A stretch of DNA of 64,000 nt from Chlorops oryzae (taxonomy: Eukaryota; Arthropoda; Insecta; Diptera; Chloropidae). The notes under the pieces are model-generated. The model did not search any database. It worked only from the letters and a program-made list of their open reading frames with translations, and was not told where the DNA came from. Shown here in pieces: positions 1-17,984 of the stretch; the stretch's first letter is position 1; each line of letters begins with the position of its first letter. A program made the translations under genes and the position numbers. The stretch lies in NCBI GenBank assembly GCA_020466095.1, contig CM035809.1:24303942-24367941 (forward strand), written 5' to 3'.

Positions 1-918
1 AATTTTATTTCAATGAGAAATAAAAAAAATATATAAATATTCTCAAATTATGTTCTCAATTGTGCACACCAGGTCTGAAAGGGCTAAATATTGTTTTCAA
101 ACTCTTTATACCATTGGCCTGAACGGAGCTTCACTGTTGCGCTTGAAGCAATTGCGTAACTTTGTGAAGAAACTAGAAATTTTAGTTAATCTATTCATAT
201 TTTTGTTTATAGTAAAACCGCAAGAGAACTAACAATAAAGACCAAAACAGACTGCATATTTAATCAACGTCGGCGAGTTTTTTTCCCCAATTTTATTTTT
301 TTTTTTATTTATTATTTTCGTTGCCGGTTATTTGAATTTTTCAAGTTTCTGTGCCAAAGTCGTTAATAGATTTTGTTTTTAATTGGCACATATCTTGATT
401 TTTTCTCTTACTTTTTATTTAAATTTTCTCTTTTTTAAAGAACAATAAAAAGAATACGAATAAAATATATAGGTATGTATTAAAAAAAAGTAATTTTTTT
501 CATTCGAAATGGAAGCTTCATTAATACTTCCTCTTCCCATTGTTTGATTCTGAAACGAAATTCCTTTCAAATTCAATGGCTCCAGTGACATCTGTTTATT
601 ATAAATGGGAATTCAATGCGATTTTCAATGGTAGTGGAAGGGTTAAAGGGAGAGATTTATCAGTGCTAGGAAATATATAAAATTTATTGATCATTCTCAT
701 AATGCGTGTTTCTGAAAGTCTCCACGCCTCTAATTTACTTTTGACACGCTTCTGTCCAAATGGAGAACTTTAATCATTATTTAATTAATCAGAATTAATC
801 GGAAATTGGCAAGAAAGTATATTAGCTACAACCTGGTAAAGTGTGAGAGGGGGGATGGCTGCTTTCATTCTTTTCACCTGCCAAAAAATGTTACATTACG
901 GATTTGGTGTCCGTATTC

Positions 919-1124
919 CACTGTTGCCAGTTTTTTTAAAAGGAAATATTGCCCTGAGTGTCTCAAAACCTGGCCATAATTCCCTAAAATTTAATTTTGA
1001 AATCTTCTAGACACAAAAAATTGGTCCATAAAATTTTCTCTTGCCACTTTACTGACCTAAGATTCCACAAAAGATCATAAATGTCTTTTAATCTAAGGGA
1101 GATCCCCCTAAAGTTGCAACAGTG
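919..1124. mobile_element. 206-bp hAT-like MITE with 8-bp target duplication
   Basis: The ends are inverted repeats: CACTGTTGCCAG at the left, and the right end read on the other strand starts CACTGTTGCAAC. The element is flanked by CCGTATTC (911-918) and CCGTGTTC (1125-1132), an 8-bp direct repeat with one mismatch. Eight-base duplications and CA(C/G)TG-type ends are characteristic of hAT transposons. There is no coding capacity, so it is a non-autonomous copy. Confidence 0.65.
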
Positions 1125-1451
1125 CCGTGTTCCCTCTAAAATTAAGTACAATCATCTTTTTAATATTTTTAATTTAATTTAATTTATTAAGTATTCGATT
1201 GGATGTCACAAGATCTAAGATCTCATATTTCAGACACCCGTCATTAATAAGGAACACGCAGACTGAACATTTTCTATGGCGAAGTAAAGCCAAAAACGCC
1301 GGATGCAACTCTGTGCGTTTAATGCTCTACAATAACTTCCCACTTCAGCATAGGTTAGTGTAAAAAAAATACTTGGAAGTAATTTTTGGGTTTTTTTAAT
1401 GTGTTTCGTTTGGGTATTTTAATTACGTAGCATCTGGAAAGGGCCCATGGG

Positions 1452-1640
1452 CAGTGATGCCAGTGATTGTTGAACTTTTTACCATTATGAGGGATTTAAT
1501 GGAATAAAGTTTTAACCAAAAACCGCTTCAAATATTTTTAAAAGGATTTTCGGTACCATTTTATTATAAAAAACAAGATAAAAAATGGATTTCTGGAACA
1601 TATCCAAGGGAAAAACTGCATCAAAATACTGGCGATCCTG
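1452..1640. mobile_element. 189-bp hAT-like MITE, copy 1 of a two-copy family
   Basis: The left end starts CAGTGATGCCAGT and the right end, read on the opposite strand, starts CAGGATCGCCAGT. The flanking octamers CCCATGGG and CCACTAGG agree at five of eight positions and could be an eroded target duplication. Interior landmarks (GAGGGATTTA, CCAAGGGAAAA, AAAATACTG) recur in the same order at 31224-31411, which is almost the same length. Family assignment to hAT is inference from the end sequence. Confidence 0.5.
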
Positions 1641-2788
1641 CCACTAGGACATGAAAGCTTTTATAATGACTTTAAGGAATTTTATTCCACTCTAATTATT
1701 AAAGGAGTTCGTAAATTGAAATAGGAGGAACCTCTACATTGCTATCAGGCCCTTATTATCCAAAGTAAAATCGAATCAGTTTTATTTCAAATCAGTCTCA
1801 GAAACGATCAATTGAGGATGGTTATGGCATCATGATATCAGTTGATCGATATATATCGCTATATTACGAAGTTAGTCAGACATCATACGTAGGAATTACT
1901 GAAGAGATTTGTTGTTAGGCTAGATATGAAGTACTATTCTCCTCTGACTCTCAATGATGACCGATTTGATTATCTTAATAATTTCCCTCGTTTAACGGCT
2001 CACCTGGTTTGATTCAGGGAGTAAATTTTGTTCTTTCAATGTATTATTCTAATTAAAAATTTATTTATTTGAAATTTTTTAGTGTATTAAGTACATACTT
2101 AGACAATTTTTAAGAAGCTCTAGCGATGGGCCATCAGTTGGATTGAAGAAAAATCACATTTTCGCTTGTATCTAGAATTTCTCCATATGCAAAAAAGACC
2201 GATCATCCCATCAATTGAGAATCACAACGAACAGCTCATGAAGTTTTTCAAACCTGAATGACCCGGTTAGTAATTTATATTCAATAATTTATTTTCAACA
2301 ATTAAAGCATGCAAGTTCTATCTTTTTTTTTTTTAAATCAATTTTAATTTGATTGAAAAGCATAAAAAGACAATTTTTATAACATCAGAACCGCATAATT
2401 TCATAAATCCCTCAGACACACTTCGAAATATTGTCAAGACTTGGACTCAGTTACTATGTTACTCGAGCTTGTTGGAAGAAAAACAAAAAAAAAAAAAACG
2501 ATCTTCGTCTCTTGTGATCGTTTCGGCTTCACTTTCAGTCGAATTGTTTTTCTTGTTTCCAGCGACTCGTTTCGCTTTTGTCGGTTTTTCACTTTTAAAT
2601 TTCGCATCTTGCAGTCGAACGATCTCAGATAAGATTCTCAGCTCGACACGTTCAGTGCTCTCCAAATTCATTTCCGGAAGAAAAAAATTTTCACAGAAAA
2701 ATTGTTTTTTTTTTTGTTAGAGTGCGCTTAAAGGATTTTGTGATATATTTTAAAGAATATTATTTTCTTTGCTAAAAAAATAAATAAA

Positions 2789-8421
<5,633 letters not shown>

Positions 8422-8505
8422 AATGAATTTGGAGCAGTATTAATTAAGGAGAATAGAAATTAAGTTTTTTAGTTTTTTTTTATAATTTTATAAATTAAAA
8501 AATTA

Positions 8506-8511
8506 AATAAA
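8506..8511 (+). terminator. candidate polyadenylation signal of the takeout-like gene
   Basis: An AATAAA hexamer 85 bases after the stop codon. It sits in A-rich DNA where chance hexamers are common, so it is a plausible but not unique choice. Confidence 0.45.
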
Positions 8512-8860
8512 AATTAAAAATGAAAAAAAAGAAAAAAAATATTATTGAAGAAAAGTTATAACAAGTTTTTTTTTCAAATTAAAGGACCTTGAGGCAGATA
8601 AGAGGAGTACATCATTTGAACAAATAAGGTCGGCAACGGTCTAACGACAAAAAGGTTCGTATTTTTTTAAAACGCCCAGCAACTTGCCAAAAAAGCTACA
8701 AAAAACTAGCAGCATGTTGACTTGTGATACTGCATAACCGACGAGTGTTTTTGCAACCAAGCGGTGAGAAGCTAGCATCATTTTGTATTGGTTACTGCGT
8801 TACCGACGAGCAGTGGGTTCGTTTCATATATTTGAGCGCAAAAACTATACGGAGTAGAGG

Positions 8861-9413
8861 GATAAAAATAAAAATAAATAAAAAAATATATAAATATAAA
8901 AAATTGAAAAAATATTAAAAAAAAAATAAAAATTAAAAAAAATTAAAAAAAAAAAAGAAATAAAAATTTTAAAAAAGGAAAATAAAAATAAAAGTTAATA
9001 ATAAATAATAAAAATTAATAAAAAATATAAAGAAAAATAAATTTTAAAAATTAAAAAAAATTAAATCTAGACATAAAAATTAAAAATAAAAATAATAAAT
9101 AAAAATAAAAAACATTAATATAAATAAAAAATTAAATTAAAAAAATTTAAAAAAATATACATAAAAATAAAACTAAAAATATAAAATAAAAATAAAATTT
9201 AAAGTTAAAAATAAAATTAAAATTAAAATTAATAACTAAAATTAAAAACCCAAAAATAAGAAATAAAAATAAAAATAAAAATTAAAAATAAAAATTAAAA
9301 ATTAAAAATAAAAATTAAAAATTAAAAATTAAAAATTAAAATTAAAAATAAAAATTAAAAATTAAAAATTAAAAAATTAAAAATTAAAAATTAAAAAAAA
9401 TTAAAAATTAAAA
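8861..9413. repeat. A-rich low-complexity tract (AAATTAAAA-type) running into the gap
   Basis: About 550 bases built from variations of AAAATTAAAA and AAAATAAA, ending directly at the scaffold gap. It has no gene content and is the likely cause of the assembly break. Confidence 0.9.
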
Positions 9414-9513
9414 NNNNNNNNNNNNNNNNNNNNNNNNNNNNNNNNNNNNNNNNNNNNNNNNNNNNNNNNNNNNNNNNNNNNNNNNNNNNNNNNNNNNNNN
9501 NNNNNNNNNNNNN
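9414..9513. other. assembly gap (100 N)
   Basis: Exactly 100 N residues, a common convention for a gap of unknown size, placed after the A-rich repeat. The true distance between the flanks is therefore unknown. Confidence 0.99.
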
Positions 9514-9739
9514 TTGATGATGTGTTTTACGCGTTATGGTAAAGTGCAAATGGAAAGAGATATTGATCTTTAAAAGTTTTCAATGTTTATTTCATTTTTG
9601 TTAGAGTGCATTGATATTGTTTACGCAGAATGCTATGGTAACTCAAATGGAAAGAGGCATGCTTTGACTTTGTTTTCAAGTGTATTCCAGTCCAGTATTC
9701 CATTCAAAATATGAGTGCTTATTTGCAAAGCTGCTTCCA

Positions 9740-10024
9740 CACTTGGCAAGCGAAAGCCTATCATTTAAGCCCATTTAAGCTAATTTCCCTTCAGATATTG
9801 ACCCATTACAATTCTTGTTTCTTGTTCTAACTGATGGTGGTGCTTCCACACTTGGCAAGCGAAAGCGCTTTTACTTCCTGAAGAGGAAGAAGACAACTTT
9901 CCATCAAGAACAATTTGGCCTGATGAAAATGCTTTTTGATGAACCACACTTGACAAGCGAAAGCAAAAAATACTTCTTAAAAGCGCTTTACTTTCCCAGT
10001 GGGGAAGCACCTTGAGTCAAGCTA
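9740..10024. repeat. dispersed repeat, copy A, with internal ~105-bp periodicity
   Basis: CACTTGGCAAGCGAAAGC recurs at 9740, 9849 and (one change) 9947, about 100-110 bases apart. The block from 9779 onward is repeated in the same orientation at 11787-11968. There is no coding potential. Confidence 0.75.
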
Positions 10025-11534
10025 CTCCTTTTAAGGAAAATCAATGATCTAAAATTTTGAAAAATATTATTCATCCTAGGAAAAAATTCTCTTGCTTTAG
10101 GACGACCCAGTTCACCGCTTATTTCGAAGAAGATATCGTTAATGAGTTCTTTATTGAAAATTTTTCCGAATAGAGCTCTAAACTTATCGCCACAAAATCT
10201 TTTTTTTTACGAAGAACTTTCGATATCGAATTCGAACAGCACCAATACAGAAACAATTCTTCGGAGTCTATTTAGTCGGTATATAGTCATGCTGAATCGG
10301 AATCGAATGTCGAATGTAGCAAACAATATGACTCGTCCTTGAACTATTGTATGAAAATTCTTCTTAAATATCGTCCACTGGGTTTCCGTTTTAAACTGGC
10401 TTCAACTTTTTAACGCTCCTCTTTCCTTTCAGACTTTTTCTTCAGAGCATTACTATGAGCTTGCTTTCTAATCTATTAATTTCATTTATATATATTTATA
10501 TATATTTTTTTTATAGCGAGAATTCATAAATAAATTAAAATTATCAGTGCAAAATAATAAGCGCATTTGATGAATAAATTTAAAAATGTTTTTTTTTTAT
10601 TAATTAAACGAAAATTCTAAGAGGTAAGACTTTTTTTAAAAAAAAAATCATGCATTTTTAAAAACCAAAATTCTAAATACAATATATTTGTAATCATTTA
10701 ATAAGTGAATATATTTATATAATGAAAATGTTATAGACCAATGGTAATTTATATATATTTTTTTTTATTATTTTTTGAATCGGCATTCTAATGATAAGTA
10801 TAAAAAAATCAACTTAAAAACAAACAAAAAAAATCAATTGAATTAAATGAAAGTTATCCACACATTTTCGATCCCAAAGTAAAAATAAAAAAAAAAATAA
10901 AGTAAAATATTAATATTAAAATTAAACTAAAAATTATCAGTCGAACAGAATAATATTTTGTTGGATAATTTACAATTTTTTACAAACATTCTGTGAAGGG
11001 TTGAATGATTGTTTTTACAAATGAAGTTTGAATGCCTCAAATTGTGTATGGGAATTTCGAATATTTTCGAAGTCAATTTTTAGCCAACGTTTACACTGCG
11101 TTCTGTCGGTCTTACAGTTTGTTGCCATTCATAGAACTTTCTTGAAACATTTTTAAGCATTCTAATCTGGGGACTCGCCTGTCTAGAGGGGCAAGGATAA
11201 TGAGTCCCAAAGCTATTAGTAATTCAAGGCTCTTGGAAATGCTAAAGTTCATATGAAGTCTCAGCCATGGGTATAGGAAAGATCTTTCAGGCCGTGAAGC
11301 TGTTAAAGTTTTAAAAATAATGTATAGGAAAGAAAATCCAAAACTGTGCTTTAATCTCGTTAGCTTACATTACAAACAGTTCTTATTCAAAGTGTTACTA
11401 TTAGGATCGTAGTCTAAAATTTTTTTCTTTTAGTATTTTAGACTTCACATGGAAGTTTGACTCAATCAAATAAGTTGGCTATATTCGAATTTTTCGAAAA
11501 TTTTCATATAATCTTTTATGGATGCCTGACAGTT

Positions 11535-11611
11535 CGTCCCCTCAGAAAACGACTGTCGTATGTCCCATAAGAAATACATGCGACATACGACAGTCGTTTT
11601 CTAAGGGGACG
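11535..11611. repeat. near-perfect 30-bp hairpin
   Basis: The left arm 11535-11564 and the right arm 11582-11611 are inverted copies with a single difference (a possible G-U pair), separated by a 17-base loop. Beyond the arms, five further pairs (TGACA on the left, TGTCA on the right) follow after a small mismatch. It may be a small foldback element or a structured RNA; see findings. Confidence 0.85.
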
Positions 11612-11786
11612 AGTTGTCATAAGCCTGGCTTAAGTGGTTCATTAAGCCTATCATTTAAGAGCTTAAAAGTGTAAAAAGTTTAAACTGGGTTGAAGACTAT
11701 GAGTCTCAGAGGTGTTTTCTCAGAATACAACACGAACATGATCAAATCAGTTGAAATTCTTTACGGTTCAAACGGGACTTATAGGT

Positions 11787-11968
11787 GCTAATTTCCCTTC
11801 AGATATTGATCCATTACAATTCTTGTTTCTTGCTCTTACTGATGGAGGTGCTGCCCACCACTTGGCAAGCGAAAGCGTTTTTACTTCCCTGAAGAAGAAG
11901 AAAAAAACTTTATATTGAAAGCAAAAAAGCGCCAGGTAGGGAAGAACCTTGAGTCGAGAAACTCAAAA
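11787..11968. repeat. dispersed repeat, copy B
   Basis: Same order of landmarks as 9779-10024: GCTAATTTCCCTTCAGATAT, ATTACAATTCTTGTTTCTTG, CACTTGGCAAGCGAAAGC and ACCTTGAGTC. It is shortened by an internal deletion of several tens of bases. Direct orientation, no coding potential. Confidence 0.75.
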
Positions 11969-14900
11969 GAGAGATTCCTGCATCTGAAGCAGCATTTTTC
12001 GAAACTATTGCTCTCGGGGAAAAACTAGTTTGAGATGAAAACTAAATCAGTTAAGCTTTAAATAATTTATTTTACGACAAAAATGTAATGGGTTATTACC
12101 AACGAGGCTAACGAAGGATTGAGAAGTGTGGAAACAATTTCGAAAACATTTAGATAACTTTTTTGTTTTCTCCATTTAAGTTCAATAAATGAAAATTGTC
12201 AAAAAAAAAAAATAAATAAAATATTGAACTGCCGATTCAAACGAAAAAAAGAAATGATTACGATCTTAAAATTAAGCGAATAACTTTACACAATTGTAAT
12301 TATAATTATAAATATACGCAAGAATTTATCTTACTTTCATATACATATTTTATAAAACACATATGTCGAATTAATGAATATAATATAATAGCAACATTTT
12401 TTTTTAATACAAAAATACATAATTCAGAATCTTCTAGAGAGAGTTTGCTTTTTCGTCTCATTCAAATTAAAGGAAGAAGTATATAAAATTTGCAAATGTG
12501 TCCTCTCAAGTTAATATTGGTGTTGTGTATACAGTGTTCTTTGATTTTTCCATTTAATTTCTATTTATTTTTATTTATTATTTTTAAGTCGTAACGGCTA
12601 TATTTGAATATTTTATTTTTCTATATACGCTTTTTTCATATCGCGCTTATCGATTTTTCTTAATTTATTTATTTTTTTCTTGTAATAAATTTTATATTCT
12701 TCTCATGCAAAAGAGTTTTAATTTAATTTTTTGTTTTTGCTATACTACAAATCGCAGCTATACTATAATTTAGTGCACGACATCGAATACAATACTCATA
12801 CATATTTATAATTTCATTTATATATTTAATGTTTACACAAGAGTACTATTCAGATTATTATTTTTTTATTTTTTTGCTGATGTGTACTCGTCTAAAAAGG
12901 TTTTTTCTTTCATTTATTTCTATTGGTGAAACATGCTTGGGAAACTCTTTGACTTTCATTTTTGTCATAGTGAGTTAGTTCTTAAGGGGTATTTACTTAT
13001 ATATTTATATATAAATATATATATATATATGTAAATGGTTGTGAGGAGTTGAAATAGTGTTCGTTTAAATAGACTTCATTACGATATTATAACCATCGGA
13101 ACGTATCACTTAATTACTAGAGTTAGATGTGGAGATTTTGGGTTCAGCAGCCAAATGGCGAGTCATTTACTTCTTCTTTTTAACTATTTCGTTTTTGAAG
13201 TTAAAGCTAGGTTATACATTTAAACCTCCCATGTGAGGCTAAGTGTTTCAAATAGCCGCTCTGGATAAAAGCACCCTAATATGCGCGACTACATTTCAAA
13301 ATTTTTTTCAATGTGATATTTCTCTGTGCAGCTAAAAGTGAACATAGTAGCCCAACTGGGTGTACTACTGTAATGAATGGACATATACTAAGCGATTTTC
13401 GACTATAGTAATAATGTTTATTTCATTAAGCATATGAACGATGATATCTAAAATCGAGGGTTACGTGAATAAAGCGAAAAAAATAAATGGAGAAATTTTT
13501 AAAATTAAAACTCATCGGGAAAAATAAAATTTACAGACATCTAAAGTAGAATAAGAAAAAATTTTAATAAAAAAGTATTTAACGCTATTTAAAAAAATTA
13601 TTAAACATTAAAAAAGTATAAAAATTATATATAAGAAAAATAATTAAAAACAAAAAATAAATACTACTTATTTTAAAAATACTTAAAAAATTTGAAATAC
13701 ACAAAAAAACTTCTTTAATAAAGAAAAGTACAACATATAATAAATATTTAAAAAACAAAATATTTAAAAAAAAATAAAAGTTAAAAAAAAATTAAAATTA
13801 AAAAAATAATTTAAAAAATTAAAAAAATTAAAAAAAAAAATATACAAAAATTATTTTTGAATTAAAAAAATGCAAAAAATTTGTTTAAGATATTTCAAAA
13901 CAAGCGTAAAAATAAGAAGTGATTAATATTTTAAAATAATTTAAAAAAAAAATAATATTCATAAAAAATTAAATAAAACTACTTTTCACTTATGCAAATA
14001 TTTTTAATGAAATACAAAAAAAGGGTTTGATTTTAAATGCTCACAGTGCAAAATTAAAATAATAAAAAAGGTATAAAATTCAAATTTAACTCAAGAGATT
14101 TTGAAAACAAAAACAAAAGAACGAAGAGTATTAAAAAAAATTAATTTCTATAAGCAGCACAGAGTTGTATTTAGGTTCTTAAAAAATCTACTTTTTCAAT
14201 TGTGCAAAATTTTTCGAACAAGCAATAATCCCTCGCCCAACTGCGCAGACCCTTAATTGAACTCCACACCAACTTTCGGCATTTGCTCACCTTATATAAA
14301 TTTTTTACATTTATATACTTTTTTTTTATTCTAGCTTAAGTATGTGTTCTATGTAGTCATTATATGTTTTTATGTATTTATATAATTTTTTTAATAATTT
14401 TTCTTCTGTTAATTCTCTTCCATAGACATGTACGAACGAGATTCAGCAAGTCAATTTCCGCATTACTGTGCTCATTTTTTCTTTCGGTTATAATAAAAAT
14501 TTTGCTGTGTATATAAGTTTTTGTGTTTGTGTTTTTTTTTAATCATTTTATTTATTTTCCATTACGGTAATAATTCTTAATAGCTTTACAAAAAAATTTT
14601 CTTTCCTGTGTACGCATGCTCGTTGAGCTTAGGGCGCGCGCGCAACTCTTCAGTTACAAGTACAAATTTTTTTAATATTTAATTTCTTTTTCTTCTAACA
14701 TTTTCCATTACAGTATTACAAATTTTTCTTTTTTTGCGTGGTATAAATTTTTATTTTTCGGTAATTTTAATTTTATTTTTCTTTTTAATTTACTTTGCTT
14801 AAAAATTATTCTTTTTTTCTTTCATATACATTAAGAAAAATACTACGGCGCGTTTTGCTTAATAGAATCAAAAGCGCTATTCAATACAATTTTATTAATC

Positions 14901-15667
14901 TTCGAAAATGATGTTCGAATTCGAAGAAGAGAGTCATAATATAACTCTCTTTAAAGATTTCAAAAAAAAACCAAACAAAAAAAAATGCGTTCTAAATGAA
15001 GTAGTGTGTACTCTTTCAAAATGTTTTGCATTCAATTGTTTTCGGTTTAAATCTTTGTTTGTTTTTTTGTTTCTTTTAACTTATTCGAATTAAATTTTGT
15101 TTGTTTTTACAGAGTTATACAAAGTTTTACAAATTTGAATTTGTTGTTACCTACTACCAGCAAAGCAAGCCGTTCAAATATAACATACGATTTAAAAACG
15201 AAACTCTTAAATTAGTTTTAATTGTGAGAAAGTGTCTTTATCATCTTGTTTTTTTTTGTTTAAGAAATAATAAAGAAGCTACAAATAATTTCGTTTGTTT
15301 TCTTTTTTTAAATAAAATATTTCGAATATTCCAAATATCTCTTAAACGCTACTATATGTCAAAAAAAAAAAAAAAATACAAACAATGAACTTAAAATTAT
15401 ACATAAGACAAGTTCGCATGGGATTTGGTTAAATAATTACAAGAAAATTGAGTAAATAAATATATTAAATTACGATTATAATAATAGTAATAAAAAAAAA
15501 AACATACACGCATTAATTGAGGTTAAGTAAAATCGATCGATTTGGATAATGACATTGAGAGGAGTTAAAATTACAGTTTTTATAGAAAGTCGAAGCAATT
15601 GAAGGTATAATATTGTAGCTGGATTTATAAGACATCTCATGAGATTTTGAATTGATTGAATTTGATT

Positions 15668-16262
15668 TTCGAAAATTCGAATTCAGAATTAAAACGCACG
15701 ATTGACCTCTAATAAGCACAGGAATTTAAAAATTCAATTCTAAAAAATTTTTGATTATTTTAACAATTTTAAATTATGTTCGAAAATTCGAATATAGGAT
15801 TAGAAGGCACGATTGACCTCCAATAAGCATAGGAATAAAAGCATTCAATTTTTCTTAAAAAAATATTGTTTAATTTAACGATTTTGAATGATGTTCGAAA
15901 GTTCGAATATAGGGTTATAAGGCTCGATTGACCTCCAATAAGCATAGGAACACAAATTTAATTTGCCTTAAAAAATTTTGGTTAGTTTAACAATTTTAAA
16001 TTATGTTCGAAAATTCGAATATAGGATTAGAAGGCACGATCGACCTCCAATAAGCATAGGAATAAAAGCATTCAATTTTTCTTAAAAAAATATTGGTTAT
16101 TTTAACGATTTTGAATGATGTTCGAAAATTCGAATATAGGATTAGAAGGCTCGAGTGACCGCTAATAAGCACAGGAATTTAAAAATTCAATTCTTCTAAT
16201 AAAAATTTTGGCTATTTTAACAATTTTAAAGGATGTTCGAAATTTCGAATATGAATTATGAG
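15668..16262. repeat. 115-bp tandem array, five full copies plus a partial one
   Basis: Units start with TTCGAAA at 15668, 15779, 15894, 16006, 16121 and 16236 (lengths 111, 115, 112, 115, 115, then partial). Each contains ATTGACCTCCAATAAGCA or a close variant. Copies 2 and 4 are more alike than their neighbours, as are 3 with 1 and 5, which suggests a two-unit higher-order arrangement. It lies 1.7-2.3 kb beyond the pum stop codon and may fall in the 3' UTR. Confidence 0.92.
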
Positions 16263-17984
16263 GAATTAAATTAATTCCGATGAACGATTATTATTGACAC
16301 AAATAATTTGAATTTGAATTTTAAACATAAATTTGCCTTTCAATCAAGAAGGTTTCAAACAAAAAAAAAAACATCACATAAAAATTACTGTAAAATTCAC
16401 TATTAAATATTATAGTCGCGACATGTTCGAAAAACGACAACATATCGGAAATCAAAAGGAAATTTTTATAGCACGAGTTTATTTCATAGAAATTTTTGAT
16501 CTTTGATTCGAATTCAATTATTATTTAAATAAAATAACTGAAAATATTTCATTAAAAATTGCTTTTTCATAATTTTTTAACTAATTTTTTTGTTTTGTAT
16601 AAGAATTGCATTCAAAAATTTTAAAATTAATTGCAAAAATTCCTAGCTAAATAAGAAAAAACTCTTCGAAAGAGTACTGAAGCATTTTATCAAATATTTT
16701 TCGAATTTAAAATTGAATTTTCGACTTAATTTCTTGTAGTTAAATTCCTTCATAATTATTGTTCGAATAATCTCAAATATTTTAAATTTTCGTAAATAAT
16801 TTTCATCGTGATTTTTCTTTTTTTTATTATATTTTCGAACATGAACTGCGCTCTTTTCGATGCCATCTAAAACAGATAATTTTGATCGATATTAAAAGAA
16901 ATACTTTTTCTATAAACAAAAACAAAAAAACAAAACAAAAAAAATTCGAATTGAATAGAACAGTTAATTTCGAAAATTGCGTAAAATATACATTTCAAAT
17001 AGAATTTACATAATTTATACAATATTTTACATAGGTTATTCGAAACTTAACATAAGTCATTTTCTGAGAACGAAAACAAAAAAGCAATGCATTAAAATTT
17101 TAATTGCGCTCTAAGAGAAATGAGCTCGATTGGATAGTTTATTAAAATTGAAAAAAAATTTCGCTATGAAAATTGCTTCGACTTCGAAATTGAACGAAAA
17201 TTAAATTTATATGAAATTTATATAGTGAAGAATTAAAAGGATATATTATTTATATATATATATTTATATGTGTGTATATGTATTAAAATATTTTAATTCC
17301 TATAAACGAAATGTACAATTCGACATTTTTATACAATTTTTTTGTTTCTTCTATTTATTTAGAACGATAATTGTTGGCTGCAGTCAAACACTATCGAATC
17401 GATGATCGGAGAGAGTTGCTTCGATATGATCATTTTCGAACATTTTTAGTACTGAGAGGGGTGATTCTTTCCCTCTCAAATTCTTTGCTTTCGCGATCAT
17501 TTTTCGTGGCGATCTCTCTAATCTCCAGCAGCTTTAAGTCTTGTGGAAAATAAATTTGATTCTATAAATATATAAACGCTACGACGCATGCGCCCTCTAT
17601 CGATGATTTACAAATACATTTTACATATGTGATCTTTTCGTTTTTCTTTTTTTTTTATCATTTTGCTTTTTGTTTCTTGTTTCTGTATGTTATTCGCAAC
17701 GATCTACAATGGTTTTATTATTTTTTTTAGAAATTTTTTTCTCCCCTTTTGGTGTATTTTTTGTTGCTACCTCTCTCTCTCTCATTTTGCTTGTAATTCG
17801 TGCTTTCTAAGTTTTTTCGCGTTATTATTTATTTAAATTTTTTTCTTGAAATGTGTCGCTGTGTGTGTGTTTTTTCTTCTCTAATTTTTTTCTTCTTTTT
17901 GTTATAAAAATTTTTGATTCTCTAAGTCTGGGCTAAGAAATTTTTGTTCTTTCGCGTGAACTTTCTTAGCTTGTAAAATCGATT

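Larger units (their letters stand above)
1..2788. other. intergenic DNA upstream of the takeout-like gene
   Basis: No coding sequence can be supported here: the open frames are short, low-complexity and lack family resemblance. The stretch is AT-rich and holds two short hAT-like inverted-repeat elements (listed separately). A TCAGT initiator-like pentamer at 2652-2656 lies about 135 bases before the takeout-like start codon and could mark its transcription start, but no TATA box or convincing downstream element accompanies it, so no promoter is called. Confidence 0.6.
10025..17984. other. region between the converging genes, including the probable pumilio 3' UTR
   Basis: No coding gene is supported in this AT-rich stretch. 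On the minus strand the portion adjoining 17984 must be pum 3' UTR. AATAAA hexamers on the minus strand at 17828-17833 and 17354-17359 (and many further left) could end the transcript, but which is used cannot be told. The stretch includes a near-perfect hairpin (11535-11611), a dispersed repeat (11787-11968), A-rich low complexity (about 13450-14000) and a 115-bp tandem array (15668-16262). Confidence 0.6.

Noticed and set aside
2349..2720. 123-codon open frame upstream of takeout exon 1
   Set aside because: Begins in AT-rich DNA, low-complexity Phe/Ser composition, no homologous family; it ends before the real start codon.
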